DNA from: Planctomycetota bacterium
GTDB lineage: Bacteria > Planctomycetota > Brocadiia > SM23-32
Direction: 5' to 3'
Assembly: GCA_030604585.1 (NCBI GenBank)
Contig: JAUVVP010000192.1
Location: 1-5,381, forward strand
DNA length: 5,381 bases
The notes beneath the pieces were generated by a model that did no database searches, was not told where the DNA came from, and was given only the letters and a program-made list of their open reading frames with translations. This document shows positions 1-5,381 of the stretch, piece by piece (positions within the stretch are counted from its first letter, which is position 1; the number at the start of each line of letters is the position of its first letter). The translations under genes and the position numbers were made by a program.

Positions 1-46
1 ATAATGCATAGGAACTCCTATTTCAAGAAAAAATGTTAGCTATTGA
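1..46. other. AT-rich left edge, possible junction or contig-end artefact
   Basis: Only 13 of these 46 bases are G or C, while the DNA from about base 50 onward is strongly GC-rich. The segment contains stop codons in all three forward frames, so the gene that ends at 169 cannot be followed into it. Bases 8-21 form a short perfect inverted repeat, ATAGGA-AC-TCCTAT. The change of composition is abrupt and coincides with loss of the upstream reading frame. It could be the end of an inserted element, or a chimeric or low-quality contig end. The sequence alone cannot decide between these. Confidence 0.45.
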
Positions 47-169
47 AGTCCCGGGCCCCAGAAGGCGCGGGAACGGCGCACCTTCCACGTCCGGGTCGTG
101 TACAAGGCGTTTCTGGGCGTTGAGGATGTGCTGGAGGAGGTGGAGAAGTTTCAGCAGGGAGGAGAATAG
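47..169 (+). CDS. 3' end of an unidentified gene, 5' end missing
   Basis: The frame beginning after the TGA at 44-46 is open for 40 codons and ends at TAG 167-169. It reads like real protein, with a basic stretch (KARERRTFHVRVVYKAF) followed by an acidic helix (GVEDVLEEVEKFQQGGE). There is no ATG in this frame, and it stops at the AT-rich segment, so the N-terminal part is absent. A ribosome-binding site for the next gene lies inside its last codons, and its TAG shares a base with that gene's GTG start. This is typical of operon partners and supports it as a genuine C-terminus. I do not recognise the family. If it is intact beyond the window, the first 46 bases must be artefactual; if they are real, this is a truncated remnant. 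Confidence 0.5.
   Translation, partial: SPGPQKARERRTFHVRVVYKAFLGVEDVLEEVEKFQQGGE
157..164 (+). promoter_or_regulatory. Ribosome-binding site that fixes the GTG start at 169
   Basis: The purine run GGGAGGAG ends four bases before the GTG at 169-171, and its GGAGG core is six bases from it. It lies within the last codons of the preceding frame, so ribosomes finishing that gene would stop on top of this start. This supports GTG 169 over any internal ATG as the acetamidase start. Confidence 0.75.
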
Positions 170-1053
170 TGAGACGGGGTTCGAGAGAGCACACGGTTCC
201 GGGGGACAGGCACTACACCGTATTCGAACCGGCCATCGAGGTCGAATCGGGCGAGACGATCGTGGTCGAGACGATCAACCACATGACGCCCGTGGTGCGC
301 ACGATGGATGACCTGCATCCCCATGGCTCAAGCGAGTACCAGGAGCGCGAGGAGACCGGGCCGATCGCCGTGCGCGGCGCCGCTCCCGGCGACATGCTGG
401 CGGTGCACATAGAGGGCATAGAGGTTGTCGGGCTGCCCCACGCACACGGCTGGGGCCCGCTGGGCGACGTGTATCCGCAGGAGCCGCGCGCCTTCCCGGT
501 CCAGGACGGCCGTTGCTGGCTGCCCGGCGGCCTCAGCGTACCCCTGTCGCCCATGATCGGGGATATCTACACCACTCCGGCCGACCCCTCACCCCCGTAC
601 TTCGATCACGGCGGCAACAGGGACTTCACCGAGATTCGGCCCGGCAACACGCTCTACCTGCCCGTCTATCACAACGGCGGCCTGCTTGTGCTGGGCGATG
701 TCCACGCCTTCCAGGGGGACGGCGAGGTCTTCGGCGAAGGCGGCGAGTGCGCAGCGGACGTGACCGTCACGCTCGAGGTGGACCGCAGGTATCACTCCGG
801 CCGCCCGCTGGTGGAGACACCCGACGCGCTGATAACGCTCGCCGGGCGTGGGAACCTGTGGGACAGCCTGCGGCTTGCCGTCCAGGATATGGTCGCCCTC
901 CTGGAACGGGTTCACGGCATCGAGCGGGGCGACGCCTACGTATTCTGCACGATGGTCGGCTCAATCCGACTCGGCTGCAGCATGTCCAGCAAGGGCGACA
1001 CCGAGAACAGATGCCTCGTCGGCCTGAGCTTGCCGAAGGGAGCGTTCCGCTGA
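169..1053 (+). CDS. Acetamidase/formamidase family protein
   Basis: This 294-residue protein belongs to the FmdA/AmdA family, cytoplasmic amidases that hydrolyse formamide, acetamide or related short amides to ammonia and the acid. Family hallmarks are visible in order: the N-terminal HTVPGDRHYTVFEPAIEVESG region (about 8-28), TGPIAVRGAAPGD (63-75), the SPMIGDI loop (127-133), HGGNRDF (147-153), TLYLPVYHNGGLLVLGD (161-177) followed by HAFQGDGE (179-186), and a C-terminal DMVALLERVHGIERGDAYVFCT block. Length is normal for the family and all blocks are present, so it looks intact. The start is GTG, chosen because of a strong ribosome-binding site and its overlap (TAGTG) with the preceding gene; the resulting N-terminus matches the usual family start. 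Many relatives are of unproven substrate, so the exact amide is unknown. No amide transporter is present nearby; the missing upstream gene might have been informative. Confidence 0.93.
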   Translation: MRRGSREHTVPGDRHYTVFEPAIEVESGETIVVETINHMTPVVRTMDDLHPHGSSEYQEREETGPIAVRGAAPGDMLAVHIEGIEVVGLPHAHGWGPLGDVYPQEPRAFPVQDGRCWLPGGLSVPLSPMIGDIYTTPADPSPPYFDHGGNRDFTEIRPGNTLYLPVYHNGGLLVLGDVHAFQGDGEVFGEGGECAADVTVTLEVDRRYHSGRPLVETPDALITLAGRGNLWDSLRLAVQDMVALLERVHGIERGDAYVFCTMVGSIRLGCSMSSKGDTENRCLVGLSLPKGAFR

Positions 1054-1299
1054 TGCCCCGCCGGACAGGAACAGGATCGCGGCGCCGCTCCTGCTCTTTG
1101 GCGTTCCCGCCCTCCCCTTCTCATCGGCCGCGTCGAAGACAACCTTGACCTCGAGGGGGCCGCGCTCGAACTCGCACGTCACGAACACGATCCGGAATGA
1201 ACCCCTCTCTTCAGTGCGCGTGGCCACCTGCTGCTGAAATGGGCCGGCCTTGGCGGTGACTGCAATGGAAACGAGCAAGGCCAACGTCCGCCTTGTCAT
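961..1299 (-). CDS. Possible small secreted protein of unknown function
   Basis: This frame of about 112 residues begins at ATG 1299 with a convincing signal peptide: TRR, a hydrophobic core (TLALLVSIAVTA) and an AKA cleavage motif at residues 16-18. A GGGAGGG ribosome-binding site (1307-1313, minus strand) lies seven bases from the ATG; a GTG at 1302 is an alternative start. The mature part begins GPFQQQVATRTEERGSF and continues through FRIVFVTCEFERGPLEVKVVF. I do not recognise a family. It starts about 27 bases after the stop of the YbjQ-type gene, so it may be the last gene of the sigma-factor operon. The odd point is that its last 30 or so codons (961-1053) lie antisense to the end of the acetamidase gene and read like low-complexity antisense sequence. 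The original stop may have been lost, or the frame may be a decaying gene. Expression is unproven. Confidence 0.5.
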   Translation of the reverse strand: MTRRTLALLVSIAVTAKAGPFQQQVATRTEERGSFRIVFVTCEFERGPLEVKVVFDAADEKGRAGTPKSRSGAAILFLSGGASAERSLRQAQADEASVLGVALAGHAAAESD

Positions 1300-1326
1300 C
1301 ACCGATCCCTCCCGCCGTGAGCCGGG

Positions 1327-1641
1327 CTACTCGACGACAACGGCGGTCCCGTAAGCCAGAAGCTCCGCCGCGCCGCTCATGACCTCGGAGGTCGCAAAGC
1401 GGAGCGATACGACGGCGTTGGCGCCCAACTGCTCGGCATTCTGGACCATCCGGTCGAGCGCCTGCTCCCGAGATTCACCCATGAGTTTGGTGTACTCCGT
1501 TATCTCCCCGCCGATCATGTGCCGGAAGGCGGCCTTGATGTCCTTGCCGATGTGCCGCGCGCGGATCGTGTTCCCCCGGACAACCCCGAGTGTCTGTTTG
1601 ATCGTTTTCCCAGCAACCGTCTCCGTGGTCGCAATGATCAT
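1327..1641 (-). CDS. YbjQ/UPF0145 family protein (putative heavy-metal-binding domain)
   Basis: This complete 104-residue protein matches the YbjQ/UPF0145 family across its length: the MIIATTETVAGKTIKQTLGVV start, the RGNTIRARHIGKDI segment, the GGEITEYTKLMGESREQALD helix, the hallmark GANAVVSLRF (about 73-82) and the C-terminal ELLAYGTAVVV strand. Members are small soluble proteins believed to form ring oligomers; the 'heavy-metal-binding' label is a historical family name and the biochemical role is unsettled. The ATG at 1639-1641 has a good GGAGG seven bases upstream. Its first four bases (ATGA) overlap the stop of the anti-sigma gene, indicating translational coupling. No cysteine is present, so thiol-based metal binding is unlikely in this copy. 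Its place in a sigma/anti-sigma operon suggests it either modulates the anti-sigma factor or serves the same response; this is inference. Confidence 0.93.
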   Translation of the reverse strand: MIIATTETVAGKTIKQTLGVVRGNTIRARHIGKDIKAAFRHMIGGEITEYTKLMGESREQALDRMVQNAEQLGANAVVSLRFATSEVMSGAAELLAYGTAVVVE

Positions 1642-2087
1642 CTCTCGACCTCCTTCGAGTACTTGTCCACTTTACGAACCGCCAGCCGCTCGCGCAGCAG
1701 GGAGACGAACAGGACAACCGTCCCGAACACGAGGGCGACTACGCCCACCTTCAGCAGAACGGCGATGCCGGGGTCCTTTATCATCTCCTCGATCAGCTTG
1801 AACCCGCCGTAGCACAGGACGATGATCGCCCCCACTGAGAACAGGACCCATCCCAGTCCCCGCTCAAGTCGGTTGTAGACGCTGCGCCAGTAGCGGGCCA
1901 GTTCGGCGTCTGTGGGTTCTTTGAACTCCATCATGGAAAGCTCCTCTTTCAGTTTGGTCAGTTGGGCGAGTTCCCGCGCACACGCCTCGCAGTCCGCCAG
2001 GTGGTCCTCCAAGAGGGCACGCTCCTCAGGCGGCAGTTCGTCGTCCAGGTATCCCGTTATCAGGGGCTTGAATTCGTCGCAGCTCAT
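1638..2087 (-). CDS. Zinc-finger (zf-HC2 type) membrane anti-sigma factor
   Basis: This 149-residue protein has an N-terminal anti-sigma zinc-binding domain: Cys3, then His29-x3-Cys33-x2-Cys36 (HLADCEAC), in the context YLDDELPPEERALLEDHL typical of zf-HC2/ZAS proteins. Such domains hold the cognate ECF sigma factor inactive at the membrane. Two hydrophobic helices follow, about 78-99 (LGWVLFSVGAIIVLCYGG) and about 108-131 (IAVLLKVGVVALVFGTVVLF), joined by only about eight residues. A short basic tail (RERLAVRKVDKYSKEVER) ends the protein. With the zinc finger inside the cell, both ends should be cytoplasmic and no periplasmic sensor domain remains. The start ATG overlaps the sigma factor stop by four bases (ATGA), and the stop overlaps the next ATG in the same way. 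The partner is almost certainly the sigma factor immediately upstream. Confidence 0.93.
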   Translation of the reverse strand: MSCDEFKPLITGYLDDELPPEERALLEDHLADCEACARELAQLTKLKEELSMMEFKEPTDAELARYWRSVYNRLERGLGWVLFSVGAIIVLCYGGFKLIEEMIKDPGIAVLLKVGVVALVFGTVVLFVSLLRERLAVRKVDKYSKEVER

Positions 2088-2659
2088 GGCTCCTCGTCAG
2101 TCAGTTCGTTGCGCAGCGCCTGGCGAGCGCTGTGAAGTCGAGACATAACCGTCCCCATCGGAATGCCCAGGGCCGCCGCTATCTCCTTGTAGGACATGCC
2201 CTGGAAGTGGCTCATGACGATGATCTCGCGGTGCTTAGAGGACAGGGCCAGGATGGCCTGCCACACGCGGTCGCGCCGCTCGTTGCGCTCGGCCAGCAGG
2301 ACCGGGTTCGACTCGGCGGAAGCCTGGGCGTGGCCATCGGAGAGCACCACCGTCCTTCTTCGCGCACGGCGCCTGAGGTGGCTCACACAAACGTTGCGCA
2401 GGATGGTGGCATACCACGGGAAGAAGGGAAATCGAGTGTCGAAGCGCTTGATGTGGCGCCATGCACGCACGAACGCCTCCTGCGACGCGTCGAGGGCGTC
2501 CTCATAGCTGCCAAGCAACAGAGAGGCCGAGCCGGCCGCCGCCCCGGCATACCTCTTCACTATAATGCCGAAGGCCTCCTTCTGGCCGGCCTGAGACCGC
2601 AGGATCAACTCAGCCTCAGATTCTTCCACAGAGGACCGGTCCTGATCTTGAGCTATCAC
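2084..2659 (-). CDS. ECF-family RNA polymerase sigma factor
   Basis: This 191-residue sigma-70 family protein has only regions 2 and 4, as in extracytoplasmic-function sigma factors. Region 2 spans roughly residues 24-101 and includes the core-binding and -10-recognition segments DALDASQEAFVRAWRHIKRF (54-73) and PWYATILRNVCVSHLRRR (81-98). A linker (about 102-127) leads to region 4, where LSSKHREIIVMSHFQGMSYK (139-158) and EIAAALGIPMGTVMSRLHSA (159-178) form the -35-binding helix-turn-helix. The start is GTG 2659, the first start codon after an in-frame stop and preceded by GGAG at six bases. The gene overlaps the anti-sigma gene by four bases, so sigma and inhibitor are made together. Such operons are commonly autoregulated, but I could not identify the recognised promoter. 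No extra C-terminal domain is present. Confidence 0.96.
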   Translation of the reverse strand: MIAQDQDRSSVEESEAELILRSQAGQKEAFGIIVKRYAGAAAGSASLLLGSYEDALDASQEAFVRAWRHIKRFDTRFPFFPWYATILRNVCVSHLRRRARRRTVVLSDGHAQASAESNPVLLAERNERRDRVWQAILALSSKHREIIVMSHFQGMSYKEIAAALGIPMGTVMSRLHSARQALRNELTDEEP

Positions 2660-2821
2660 ACTATACTCCGACCGGTGTCCCTTTATTCAGCGCACCGACG
2701 TGAATGCATCCGATTCCTCCCGGCCGGCGCCGGGCAGCCGCGGGAGCGCTAAGGTGCGGCCCCGGTTGTCCGAGCAAACGGGGCGACGAAGCCGAGGGAG
2801 ACACGTTCCGCAGGTGCACCA
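2660..2821. other. Intergenic region upstream of the sigma-factor operon
   Basis: This 162-base gap separates the TIM-barrel gene from the sigma factor, both on the minus strand. It must hold the end of one transcript and probably the promoter of the next. The ribosome-binding site GGAG (2666-2669, minus strand) precedes the sigma GTG start. Two GC-rich inverted repeats are visible: GCCCCG/CGGGGC at 2759-2764 and 2779-2784 (14-base loop), and CCCGGC/GCCGGG at 2719-2724 and 2729-2734 (4-base loop). Neither is followed by a T-run on the minus strand, so neither is a classic intrinsic terminator. No clear -35/-10 pair was recognised. I see no gene here. Confidence 0.5.
2759..2784 (-). terminator. 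GC-rich hairpin downstream of the TIM-barrel gene, weak terminator candidate
   Basis: Six perfectly paired bases (GCCCCG with CGGGGC) enclose a 14-base loop. Beyond one G-A mismatch, two further TA pairs could form. It begins 37 bases after the stop of the preceding minus-strand gene, a usual place for a transcript end. The absence of a downstream T-tract means it would need Rho or act only as an RNA-stabilising structure. Confidence 0.25.
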
Positions 2822-3652
2822 CTACGCCATCGCTATCTGCGTGAACTTCTCCACCTGTTCTTTGATGGCCCGTTCGGTGGGCAGTCTTTCCATCGAGCTG
2901 GCGCCGTAGAAGCCGTGGATACCCTCGCAGTTCTTCAGGATGTAGGCGGCGTCATCGGGCTCGGCGATGGGCCCGCCGTGGCACAGGACGATGACGCCTT
3001 CCCGGATGCCCCTGGCCGTGGCGGCGATCTCGTTGATCAGCGGCACGCATTCTTCCAGGCCTCTGGCGGTCCTGGCCCCAATGGAACCCGACGTCGTCAA
3101 TCCCATGTGCGCCACCAGGATATCGGCTCCGGCCTCCGTCATCTCGACGGCGTCGCCTGCACTAAACACGTACGGCGTGGTCACCAGGTCCAGTTCGTGG
3201 GCCATGCGGATCATCTCAACTTCCTTGTCATAGCCCATGTTCGTCTCTTCGAGATTGGCCCGAAAGACCCCGTCTATCAGCCCGACCGTCGGGAAGTTCT
3301 GCACGCCGGCGAAGCCGACCGCCTTGACCTGCTCGAGGAACTTGTCCATCAGGCGCATCGGATCGGTCCCACAGACCCCTGCCAGCACGGGCACAGCCCT
3401 TACCACCGGCAGGACCTCGTTGGCCATCTCCAACACGATGGCGTTGGCGTCGCCGTAGGGCATCAGGCCGGCCAGGGAGCCGTGTCCGGCCATGCGGAAC
3501 CGGCCCGAGTTATAGATGACGATCAGGTCGATCCCGCCGGCCTCTTCCCACTTGGCGCTTATGCCGGTGCCGGCCCCCCCGCCGATGATCGGCTTGCCCT
3601 CGGCGATCTTCTTGCGCAGCCTGTCCAGAATGCCGGCTCGTGATTCGGCCAT
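2822..3652 (-). CDS. Phosphoenolpyruvate hydrolase family TIM-barrel protein
   Basis: This 276-residue protein is a full-length member of the 'PEP hydrolase'/predicted TIM-barrel enzyme family (Pfam PEP_hydrolase, COG5564), also found as the C-terminal half of Tm-1-like proteins. Conserved blocks are [14 protein letters not shown] (21-34), [15 protein letters not shown] (42-56) followed by [14 protein letters not shown] (57-70), LAGVCGTDP (90-98), [13 protein letters not shown] (116-128), [20 protein letters not shown] (174-193), LCHGGPI (223-229) and [14 protein letters not shown] (247-260). The glycine-rich loops at strand ends suit binding of a phosphorylated or carboxylate ligand, but the reaction in most members is not established and the family name should not be taken as a proven activity. 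The ATG start is supported by AGGGGAGG eight bases upstream. The usual partner, a Tm-1-like (UPF0261) ATP-binding domain, is not encoded beside it here. The upstream neighbour on the same strand is a VCBS-repeat protein 54 bases away, so the two may be co-transcribed. Confidence 0.95.
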   Translation of the reverse strand: MAESRAGILDRLRKKIAEGKPIIGGGAGTGISAKWEEAGGIDLIVIYNSGRFRMAGHGSLAGLMPYGDANAIVLEMANEVLPVVRAVPVLAGVCGTDPMRLMDKFLEQVKAVGFAGVQNFPTVGLIDGVFRANLEETNMGYDKEVEMIRMAHELDLVTTPYVFSAGDAVEMTEAGADILVAHMGLTTSGSIGARTARGLEECVPLINEIAATARGIREGVIVLCHGGPIAEPDDAAYILKNCEGIHGFYGASSMERLPTERAIKEQVEKFTQIAMA

Positions 3653-3706
3653 TGCGCGTACCTCCCCTTCGGCCAGGTTCTCAGAGGCCAGAGCTTTGCC
3701 CGGCCG

Positions 3707-4783
3707 TCAGCATGGTTCCCACAGGTGCACGTACATGCTCTCGGCCCAGCCGTGGCTGATGATGCCGAGGCGCCCGGGTTCCAGCTCGATGATCTGAGTC
3801 CCGTCGTGGTGTTCGAAGCGGTCGTCCAGCATGTAGCGGTACCAGGAGCGTCCGGCCGCGTCCGCCTTCTTGTAGACGAGCAGCCTGCTGCGGCTGCGGT
3901 ACGGGTAGAGCTTGTCGTGCTCGCCGCAGATGATCTCCACCTCGCCGTCGCCGTCCAGGTCGGCCACGCCCACGGAGTGCGGGCAGCGCACCGTGTCTAC
4001 GACGTGCACCTCCCAGGGCTCGTTGCGCGGGTCAACGGGGTGCTCGAGCCAGGCGAGGCGGGTGAACGGTGTTTCCTGCTCACCCAACTCCTCTTCCCCG
4101 ATGATGATGTCCAGCCGGCCGTTGCCGTTCACGTCGGCGACGGCCAGGCGTGCCGTCTTGAATCCCTCGGCGATCCGATGGGGGTTGAAGGTCCCGTCCC
4201 CCATGTTCTCCAGCCCGTAATGGCCGGCCACGATGTCGATCCTCCCGCTGCCGGTCAGGTCAACGGCGACCATTTCCTCACCGTAGGGGACCTCGGCCAG
4301 TGTGCGCTTCGGCCAGGGATGTTGCCTGGGGTCATCGGGCATCTCGAACAGTTCCGGGAACCTGCCGCCGGGGCCGTGGTAGCCTGCCACCAGTGCAAGC
4401 TTACCACCCGGCAGTATCGGCGCGAGCGCTGTGCCGTGCGGCCAGGCCCCGCTCCCGGTCCCGATGGGATGCTCTTCCCACTTCCCGTTGAGGGGATCGA
4501 TGGGTTTGAGCCAGCACAGCTCGCTGGAGAGCGCCGCGTACCAGTTGTCCGCGCCCGCCCTGCGCTTGGTGGCGATGATCTCCTTGCGGCCGTCACCGTC
4601 GAGGTCGTAAGTGTTGACGACCTGGTAGATGCCCGGAATCTCGTAGCGGTCCCACGTGGGGTTCTTGTACCACCAGGCGGCGCAGAGCACGTCGTCCCGC
4701 CCGTCGCCGTCCTCGTCGGCGGCCAGGATGTCGGTCCCCGTCCACGCCTTGTCGCGGTCAAGGAAACGGTGACGAAAGCTAAG
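3707..4783 (-). CDS. FG-GAP/VCBS repeat protein, C-terminal part after an in-frame stop
   Basis: This frame continues directly from the TAG at 4784-4786 and is open for about 358 codons to TGA 3707-3709. It carries five calcium-loop motifs of the FG-GAP/VCBS type: DEDGDGRDDV, DLDGDGRKEI, DLTGSGRIDI, DVNGNGRLDI and DLDGDGEVEI. They are spaced as in beta-propeller blades, with tryptophan-rich strands between (for example AAWWYKNPTWDRYEI). The end, GIISHGWAESMYVHLWEP, looks like a natural family C-terminus. The first possible start inside the frame is GTG 4690, in the middle of the D-x-D-G-D-G blade and with no clear ribosome-binding site, so independent translation is not supported. It is best read as the second half of one gene with the frame at 4787-5380. 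Such proteins are normally exported propellers; their ligands are unknown. The TIM-barrel gene follows 54 bases downstream. Confidence 0.85.
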   Translation of the reverse strand, partial: LSFRHRFLDRDKAWTGTDILAADEDGDGRDDVLCAAWWYKNPTWDRYEIPGIYQVVNTYDLDGDGRKEIIATKRRAGADNWYAALSSELCWLKPIDPLNGKWEEHPIGTGSGAWPHGTALAPILPGGKLALVAGYHGPGGRFPELFEMPDDPRQHPWPKRTLAEVPYGEEMVAVDLTGSGRIDIVAGHYGLENMGDGTFNPHRIAEGFKTARLAVADVNGNGRLDIIIGEEELGEQETPFTRLAWLEHPVDPRNEPWEVHVVDTVRCPHSVGVADLDGDGEVEIICGEHDKLYPYRSRSRLLVYKKADAAGRSWYRYMLDDRFEHHDGTQIIELEPGRLGIISHGWAESMYVHLWEPC

Positions 4784-4786
4784 CTA
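4784..4786 (-). other. In-frame TAG interrupting the VCBS gene
   Basis: On the minus strand the frame reads EASP, TAG, then LSFRHRFLDRDKAWTGTDIL, with no frame change. A later repeat in the same protein (VYKKADAAGRSWYRYMLDDR then FEHHDGTQI) aligns across this position, so a sense codon is expected here. A single substitution from TGG or CAG would produce TAG. TAG also ends the YbjQ-type gene, the TIM-barrel gene and the gene ending at 169, so genome-wide reassignment of TAG is unlikely. Confidence 0.85.
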
Positions 4787-5380
4787 TGGGGAAGCCTCTC
4801 GGCGGCGCTTCCAGACCTGCACGCGCACCTGATAGCATTCCTTGCCGATGAACTCGCGCACGCCGTCGCCGTCCAGGTCATGGGCGAGGGCCTGATGCGT
4901 GCCCGTTCCCTCGTAGGCCACCTCCCGGTCCCAGTGGGCGCCTCCGTCCAGCGTGGTGTACTGGATAAGCCGCGCGTCCCAATTGCGCGGGGCATTCCAC
5001 CCGCCCTTGGCCATCTCCGCGAGGAAGATGTGCACCGCTCCAGTGTTCTCGCGCCAGGCGGTGAGCGAATGGGCGTAGTAGAGCGGCCGATCCAGGGGAT
5101 GCTCGACCCACGGATGATCGCGGTCTTCCAGGACCCGATTCTCAAACCAGGAAAGCCGCCCGTCGAGGAACTCGGACTCGGCGATCACCAGGTCCGGACG
5201 CCCGTTGCCGGTGATGTCCACAAAGGCTGCGCGGCACATCTCGCGGAACCCCGGCGCTACGACGCTACGTTCCCACTGCTCGGCAAACGGCCCGTCGTCA
5301 GGCGGCCTGAAAAGGTATGGCCCAGAGACGATCTCGATGCGCCCGTCGCCATCAATGTCCGCCGCGTCAGTGCCTTCCAT
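4784..5380 (-). CDS. FG-GAP/VCBS repeat protein, N-terminal part, 5' end beyond window, ends at in-frame TAG
   Basis: This open frame of 198 codons enters from the right edge. Its first visible residues, MEGTDAADIDGDGRIEI, correspond to the middle of a repeat (compare WTGTDILAADEDGDG and HHDGTQIIELEPG later in the protein). The ATG at 5380 is therefore probably internal and the true start, with any signal peptide, lies outside the window. Three calcium-loop motifs are present: DIDGDG (8-13), DITGNG (55-60) and DLDGDG (168-173), with propeller strands such as RLSWFENR and RLIQYTTLDGGAHWDREV between. The frame ends abruptly at VQVWKRRREASP followed by TAG, in the middle of a blade, and then continues in the same frame. 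This indicates an interrupted gene rather than a natural C-terminus. The role is probably extracytoplasmic, by analogy with the family. Confidence 0.85.
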   Translation of the reverse strand: MEGTDAADIDGDGRIEIVSGPYLFRPPDDGPFAEQWERSVVAPGFREMCRAAFVDITGNGRPDLVIAESEFLDGRLSWFENRVLEDRDHPWVEHPLDRPLYYAHSLTAWRENTGAVHIFLAEMAKGGWNAPRNWDARLIQYTTLDGGAHWDREVAYEGTGTHQALAHDLDGDGVREFIGKECYQVRVQVWKRRREASP

Positions 5381-5381
5381 G

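Noticed and set aside
8..30. Resemblance of ATAGGAACTCCTATTTC to part of an FRT recombination site.
   Set aside because: Only short pieces match, in the wrong order and without the proper spacer; both sequences are palindromic around GGAAC/TTCC, which makes partial matches easy.
33..311. A plus-strand frame of 92 codons starting at ATG 33.
   Set aside because: It crosses the AT-rich junction and then runs out of frame beneath the acetamidase start; its composition (R, G and S rich, no domain pattern) is typical of a shadow frame.
2660..2700. GAATAAA (minus strand, 2682-2688) as part of an ECF-type autoregulated promoter for the sigma operon.
   Set aside because: No matching -10 element at suitable spacing was found; any start site would fall on or inside the ribosome-binding site.
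2915..3643. A 242-codon plus-strand frame opposite the TIM-barrel gene.
   Set aside because: It is the antisense reading of a strongly conserved protein; it is rich in H, D, Q and G and has no recognisable domain.
4784..4786. Genome-wide recoding of TAG as a sense codon.
   Set aside because: TAG terminates several apparently intact genes in the window (1327-1329, 2822-2824 and 167-169), so it works as a normal stop here.
4255..5145. A 296-codon minus-strand frame overlapping both VCBS parts.
   Set aside because: It is very rich in R, S, T, P and G with no domain pattern, as expected for an out-of-frame reading of GC-rich coding DNA; the VCBS frame explains the region.
1..5381. CRISPR array, tRNA/rRNA genes, riboswitch or transposase.
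   Set aside because: No regularly spaced direct repeats, RNA-gene signatures, known riboswitch cores or transposase motifs were seen on either strand.

Overview
The window is GC-rich, densely packed bacterial DNA. It holds no rRNA, tRNA or other lineage marker. The gene content (an FG-GAP/VCBS repeat protein, a stand-alone TIM-barrel 'PEP hydrolase' family protein, an ECF sigma factor with a membrane-bound anti-sigma factor, and an acetamidase/formamidase) would fit an environmental bacterium of the Planctomycetota/Armatimonadota/Hydrogenedentota type. That placement is an impression from gene content only.

Layout. Bases 1-46 are AT-rich (13 G/C of 46) and unlike everything after them. They abut the 3' end of a truncated, unidentified gene (47-169, +), whose TAG stop overlaps the GTG start of an acetamidase/formamidase family gene (169-1053, +). 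Everything else is on the minus strand. Read in the direction of transcription (right to left) there is first a long FG-GAP/VCBS repeat protein that enters from beyond base 5381 and is interrupted by an in-frame TAG at 4784-4786. A PEP-hydrolase-like TIM-barrel gene (2822-3652) follows 54 bases downstream. After a 162-base gap comes a tight regulatory operon: ECF sigma factor (2084-2659), zinc-finger anti-sigma factor with a two-helix membrane hairpin (1638-2087), YbjQ-family protein (1327-1641), and a possible small secreted protein (961-1299). The last of these converges on, and overlaps, the end of the acetamidase gene.

How the genes may work together. The sigma/anti-sigma/YbjQ genes are joined by two ATGA stop-start overlaps, so they are probably translationally coupled and form one stress- or envelope-response unit. 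YbjQ's role there is unknown. The VCBS gene and the TIM-barrel gene look like one transcription unit from their spacing, but no shared pathway can be read from the sequence.

The points most worth a second look are the in-frame amber codon inside a recognisable repeat unit of the VCBS protein, the YbjQ gene embedded in a sigma/anti-sigma operon, and the abrupt AT-rich junction at the left edge. I did not find a clearly new defence, mobile or RNA system here.
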